A stretch of DNA of 64,000 nt. It comes from Paenibacillus thiaminolyticus. GTDB lineage: Bacteria; Bacillota; Bacilli; Paenibacillales; Paenibacillaceae. How positions within the stretch are numbered: position 1 is the first letter of the stretch; each line of letters opens with the position of its first letter. Made by a program: the position numbers and the translations under genes. The notes under the pieces were generated by a model that had not been told where the DNA came from, did no database searches, and worked only from the letters and a program-made list of their open reading frames with translations. This document shows positions 61,567 to 64,000 of this stretch, piece after piece. The stretch covers positions 5,039,001 through 5,103,000 of the forward strand of contig NZ_CP041405.1 in assembly GCF_007066085.1 (NCBI RefSeq), in the 5' to 3' direction.

Positions 61567-62525
61567 CGGCTTTGCTGCAAGTGCGCAATCTGAAGAAGCA
61601 TTATCCGATTCGCAAAGGGCTGCTGAATAAGCAGGTCGGATCCGTGAAATCGGTGGATGGCTTGAACTTCGATATTTATGAAGGAGAGACATTCGGCATC
61701 GTCGGCGAATCCGGCTGCGGCAAGTCGACGACAGGCCGCTCCGTCTTGCGCTTGATTGAACCGACGGAAGGAGAGGTCTTGTTCCAAGGACGCAATCTTA
61801 TGGCGCTCTCTCCGAAGGAACTGCGCCAGCTTCGCCCCGAGATGAGCATGATCTTCCAGGATCCGTACGCGTCGCTGGACCCGCGCTGGACCGTTCAGCG
61901 CATCCTGGAGGAGCCGCTGCAGACGCATCTGTCGATGCGGTCCCCGGAGCGGAAGCAGCGGGTGCAGGAACTGATGGAGCGGGTAGGACTGTCCGCATTT
62001 CAAGCGAACCGTTTTCCGCATGAATTTTCGGGCGGCCAGCGGCAGCGTGTCGGCATTGCCCGCGCCCTGGCGCTCAACCCGAAGTTCATCGTCTGCGACG
62101 AGCCGGTCTCGGCGCTGGACGTATCGATTCAGTCACAGGTGCTCAACCTGATGCAGGATTTGCAGGAGCAAGAGAAGCTGACCTATATGTTCATTTCTCA
62201 TGATTTATCGGTCGTGAAGTTCCTGTGCACACGGGTCGGCGTCATGTATCTTGGCAAAATGGTCGAGCTGGCGCCGAAGCGGAAGCTGTATGCGAATCCG
62301 CTCCATCCTTATACGAAGGCGCTCATGTCGGCGGTGCCTGTGCCGAACCCGAAGGCCAAGAAGGAGCGCATCGTCTTGTCCGGCGAAGTGCCGAGCGCCA
62401 AAAATCCGCCGCAAGGCTGCGCCTTCCATCTTCGCTGCCCGATTGCGTCGGAGCGCTGCCGCACCGTCCAGCCGGAATGGCAGGAGGCGGATGAAGGGCA
62501 TTGGGTGGCTTGCCATCATATCTAA
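61563..62525 (+). CDS. Peptide ABC transporter ATPase (DppF/OppF family)
   Basis: 320 residues starting [26 protein letters not shown], the typical OppF/DppF N-terminus. Walker [10 protein letters not shown], signature FSGGQRQR, Walker [13 protein letters not shown], and the C-terminal [14 protein letters not shown] motif. The ATG overlaps the stop of the preceding ATPase gene (ATGA). Open frames in the first 300 bases of the same frame are inside that gene and not used. Confidence 0.92.
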   Translation: MTALLQVRNLKKHYPIRKGLLNKQVGSVKSVDGLNFDIYEGETFGIVGESGCGKSTTGRSVLRLIEPTEGEVLFQGRNLMALSPKELRQLRPEMSMIFQDPYASLDPRWTVQRILEEPLQTHLSMRSPERKQRVQELMERVGLSAFQANRFPHEFSGGQRQRVGIARALALNPKFIVCDEPVSALDVSIQSQVLNLMQDLQEQEKLTYMFISHDLSVVKFLCTRVGVMYLGKMVELAPKRKLYANPLHPYTKALMSAVPVPNPKAKKERIVLSGEVPSAKNPPQGCAFHLRCPIASERCRTVQPEWQEADEGHWVACHHI

Positions 62526-62615
62526 GGCAGGCCGGGCAGAGAGGCGGATCGGTTTCGTTGCAATGTAACTATGATATCGACAACTATGAGATCGAGCGGA
62601 AAGGGAGAGAGAATC

Positions 62616-63554
62616 ATGGCTTTACTGCAAACGTTGCGAATCTATGAAGCGGTAGACAATGCATTTACATCCGGCGAGGCGGTGAAGGAGCTGTTCCAGC
62701 CTTATCCGCTGGCTGACGTAAGCGTGCAGCGGGTTCATGGTGAGAAGGGATTTACGGATTTCATCCGCATTTTTATCCCGGGGACGGAAGGCAAGCACGG
62801 GGGCGGACAAGCGCCGAGCTTCGGCATCGTCGGCCGGCTGGGCGGCTTGGGCGCCCGGCCGCAGCGCATCGGGCTCGTCTCCGATGGCGACGGCGCGATT
62901 GCGGCGCTGTCTGCCGCATTGAAGCTGGCCGACATGAGCGAGAAGGGCGACCGGTTAAAAGGGGATGTATACATTACGACCCACATCTGCCCGGACGCGC
63001 CTACCTTGCCGCATGAGCCGGTCGATTTCATGGATTCGCCCGTTGATATTGCGACGATGAACGAATACGAGGTGCTGGACGAGATGGAAGCGGTCTTGTC
63101 CATCGACACGACAAAGGGCAACCGTGTCATCAATCATAAAGGAATCGCCATTTCCCCGACAGTGAAGGAAGGCTACATCCTGCGCGTCAGCGACGATCTG
63201 CTTCGCGTCATGGAGATGACGACCGGACAGCTTCCGGTCACATTCCCGGTGACGACGCAGGACATTACGCCGTACGGCAACGGGCTGTATCATATTAACA
63301 GCATCCTGCAGCCTTGCGTGACGACGGCCGCGCCGGTCGTCGGCGTCGCGATTACCGCGCAATCGACCGTGCCCGGCTGCGGGACGGGAGCAAGTCATGA
63401 AGTCGATATCGCGCTCGCCGCGCGCTACGCGGTGGAAGTCGCCAAGGAATTCACGAATGAAGTCTGTTCCTTCTATAATAAGGAGGAGTTCGAGCATATG
63501 CTCAACCTGTATGGGCCGATGAATGCCCTGCAGACGTTGGGGAAAACAGTATAA
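62616..63554 (+). CDS. DUF1177 family protein
   Basis: 312 residues matching the DUF1177 family: PSFGIVGRLGGLGARPQRIGLVSDGDGAIAALSAALKL, ITTHICPDAPTLPHEPVDFMDSP, VAITAQSTVPGCGTGASHEVDIALAARYAVEVAKEF. No enzymatic activity is established for the family, but the Asp/His-rich motifs suggest a metal-dependent enzyme. GGAAAGGGAGAG precedes the ATG. It is placed between the uptake system and an AroM-like gene, an association I recall from other genomes and which points to one catabolic pathway. Confidence 0.85.
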   Translation: MALLQTLRIYEAVDNAFTSGEAVKELFQPYPLADVSVQRVHGEKGFTDFIRIFIPGTEGKHGGGQAPSFGIVGRLGGLGARPQRIGLVSDGDGAIAALSAALKLADMSEKGDRLKGDVYITTHICPDAPTLPHEPVDFMDSPVDIATMNEYEVLDEMEAVLSIDTTKGNRVINHKGIAISPTVKEGYILRVSDDLLRVMEMTTGQLPVTFPVTTQDITPYGNGLYHINSILQPCVTTAAPVVGVAITAQSTVPGCGTGASHEVDIALAARYAVEVAKEFTNEVCSFYNKEEFEHMLNLYGPMNALQTLGKTV

Positions 63555-63627
63555 TCTCAGACCTTGCGTAGAATTCATCGTTTTGCTTTAGGCTCCGCCC
63601 GCCGCAAGAGAGAAAGGAGGCAGCCGC

Positions 63628-64000
63628 ATGGAACGAAGCGATACCCGGCAACGTGTCAAAATAGGTCTCATTACGATAGGACAAGCGCCGCGAACGGATG
63701 TGCAGCCCTTGATTGAACGCTGGCTGGCGCCCTGCTCGGATGTCATCCAGCTTGGCGTCCTCGACGGCATGACGGTGGCGGAGATCGAGCGCGAGCTTGG
63801 CCCGCAGCTGGACGAATTCGTCCTGACGACACGGTTGGCTGATGGTCAAGCCGTTGTCTTGTCCGCGGCCAAAACGGAAACAGCAATGCAGCGCTTGATT
63901 GACGAGTGCGAACGGCTGGGCTGCCAAGTCATCATTCTGCTCTGTACCGGCGCCTTCCGCCATCTTGCCGCTGAACGGGCGTTGTTGATTGAACCGGAGC
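63628..64000 (+). CDS. AroM family protein, cut by the window end
   Basis: Starts with ATG after AGAAAGGAGG and stays open to the last base (124 codons). The translation has VKIGLITIGQAPRTDVQPLIERWL, LGVLDGMTVAEIERELGP and VIILLCTGAF, as in AroM proteins. The biochemical role of AroM is not established. It is 73 nt after the DUF1177 gene and probably its operon partner. Confidence 0.85.
   Translation, partial: MERSDTRQRVKIGLITIGQAPRTDVQPLIERWLAPCSDVIQLGVLDGMTVAEIERELGPQLDEFVLTTRLADGQAVVLSAAKTETAMQRLIDECERLGCQVIILLCTGAFRHLAAERALLIEPE

Overview
The window looks like a stretch of a Paenibacillus-type chromosome: a moderately GC-rich, low-GC-phylum Gram-positive. The evidence is the strong AGGAGG-type ribosome sites with some GTG and TTG starts, futalosine-pathway menaquinone genes, a ykoEDC thiamine-precursor transporter behind a TPP riboswitch, copper-amine-oxidase-N domains, SigH-type promoters, sporulation-type orphan kinases and Fur/PerR 7-1-7 boxes. 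There are no rRNA or tRNA genes, no CRISPR array and no complete insertion sequence.

Layout. 0-9 kb: arylamine N-acetyltransferase, mqnB-mqnD, an acyl-ACP thioesterase, a secreted phosphodiester glycosidase, an unknown protein, and a MmyB-type regulator divergent from a FabF-like ketosynthase. 9-17 kb: an ABC exporter, the TPP-riboswitch ykoEDC operon, an MFS exporter with its ArsR-like regulator beside a large operator-like palindrome, a small membrane protein and a HAD phosphatase. 17.6-23.1 kb: the most unusual locus. Two paralogous seven-transmembrane histidine kinases, each behind a perfect SigH-type promoter, flank an oppositely oriented pair encoding a class I isoprenoid enzyme and an 81-residue peptide. 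The peptide has a nitrile-hydratase-like (NHLP) RiPP leader and ends Gly-Val-Trp-His. The logic resembles ComQ-ComX (tryptophan-prenylated pheromone), but the precursor type is different and the kinases are of the sporulation type. 23-30 kb: a decapitated nuclease gene, an AIM24 operon, a LacI-like protein without its DNA-binding domain, an acyltransferase, an amber-interrupted XRE regulator and a repeat-rich desert.

30-38.4 kb: a cyclic-di-GMP-I riboswitch plus terminator precedes an Sfp-type PPTase and a two-module NRPS with a terminal reductase. The arrangement is like the aureusimine/pyrazinone synthetases, and the specificity codes read by eye suggest Ile then Val. 38.7-45 kb: a small STAS-like protein, a chemoreceptor and a BmrCD-like heterodimeric ABC exporter. 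45-54 kb: a copper locus (DUF4198 protein and a CopC-CopD fusion with a His-rich linker) behind an Fnr/Crp-like palindrome, then a catalase behind PerR-like and Fur-like boxes, a truncated Fur-family gene, anmK and a serine hydrolase (muropeptide recycling). 53.7-54.8 kb is gene-poor with a decayed 13-nt tandem repeat. 54.8-64 kb: an IclR-controlled peptide-uptake operon (dppBCA, M20 peptidase, dppDF, DUF1177, aroM-like), cut by the window end.

All calls come from reading the sequence and its translations. No database search was possible, so novelty is inferred, not verified.
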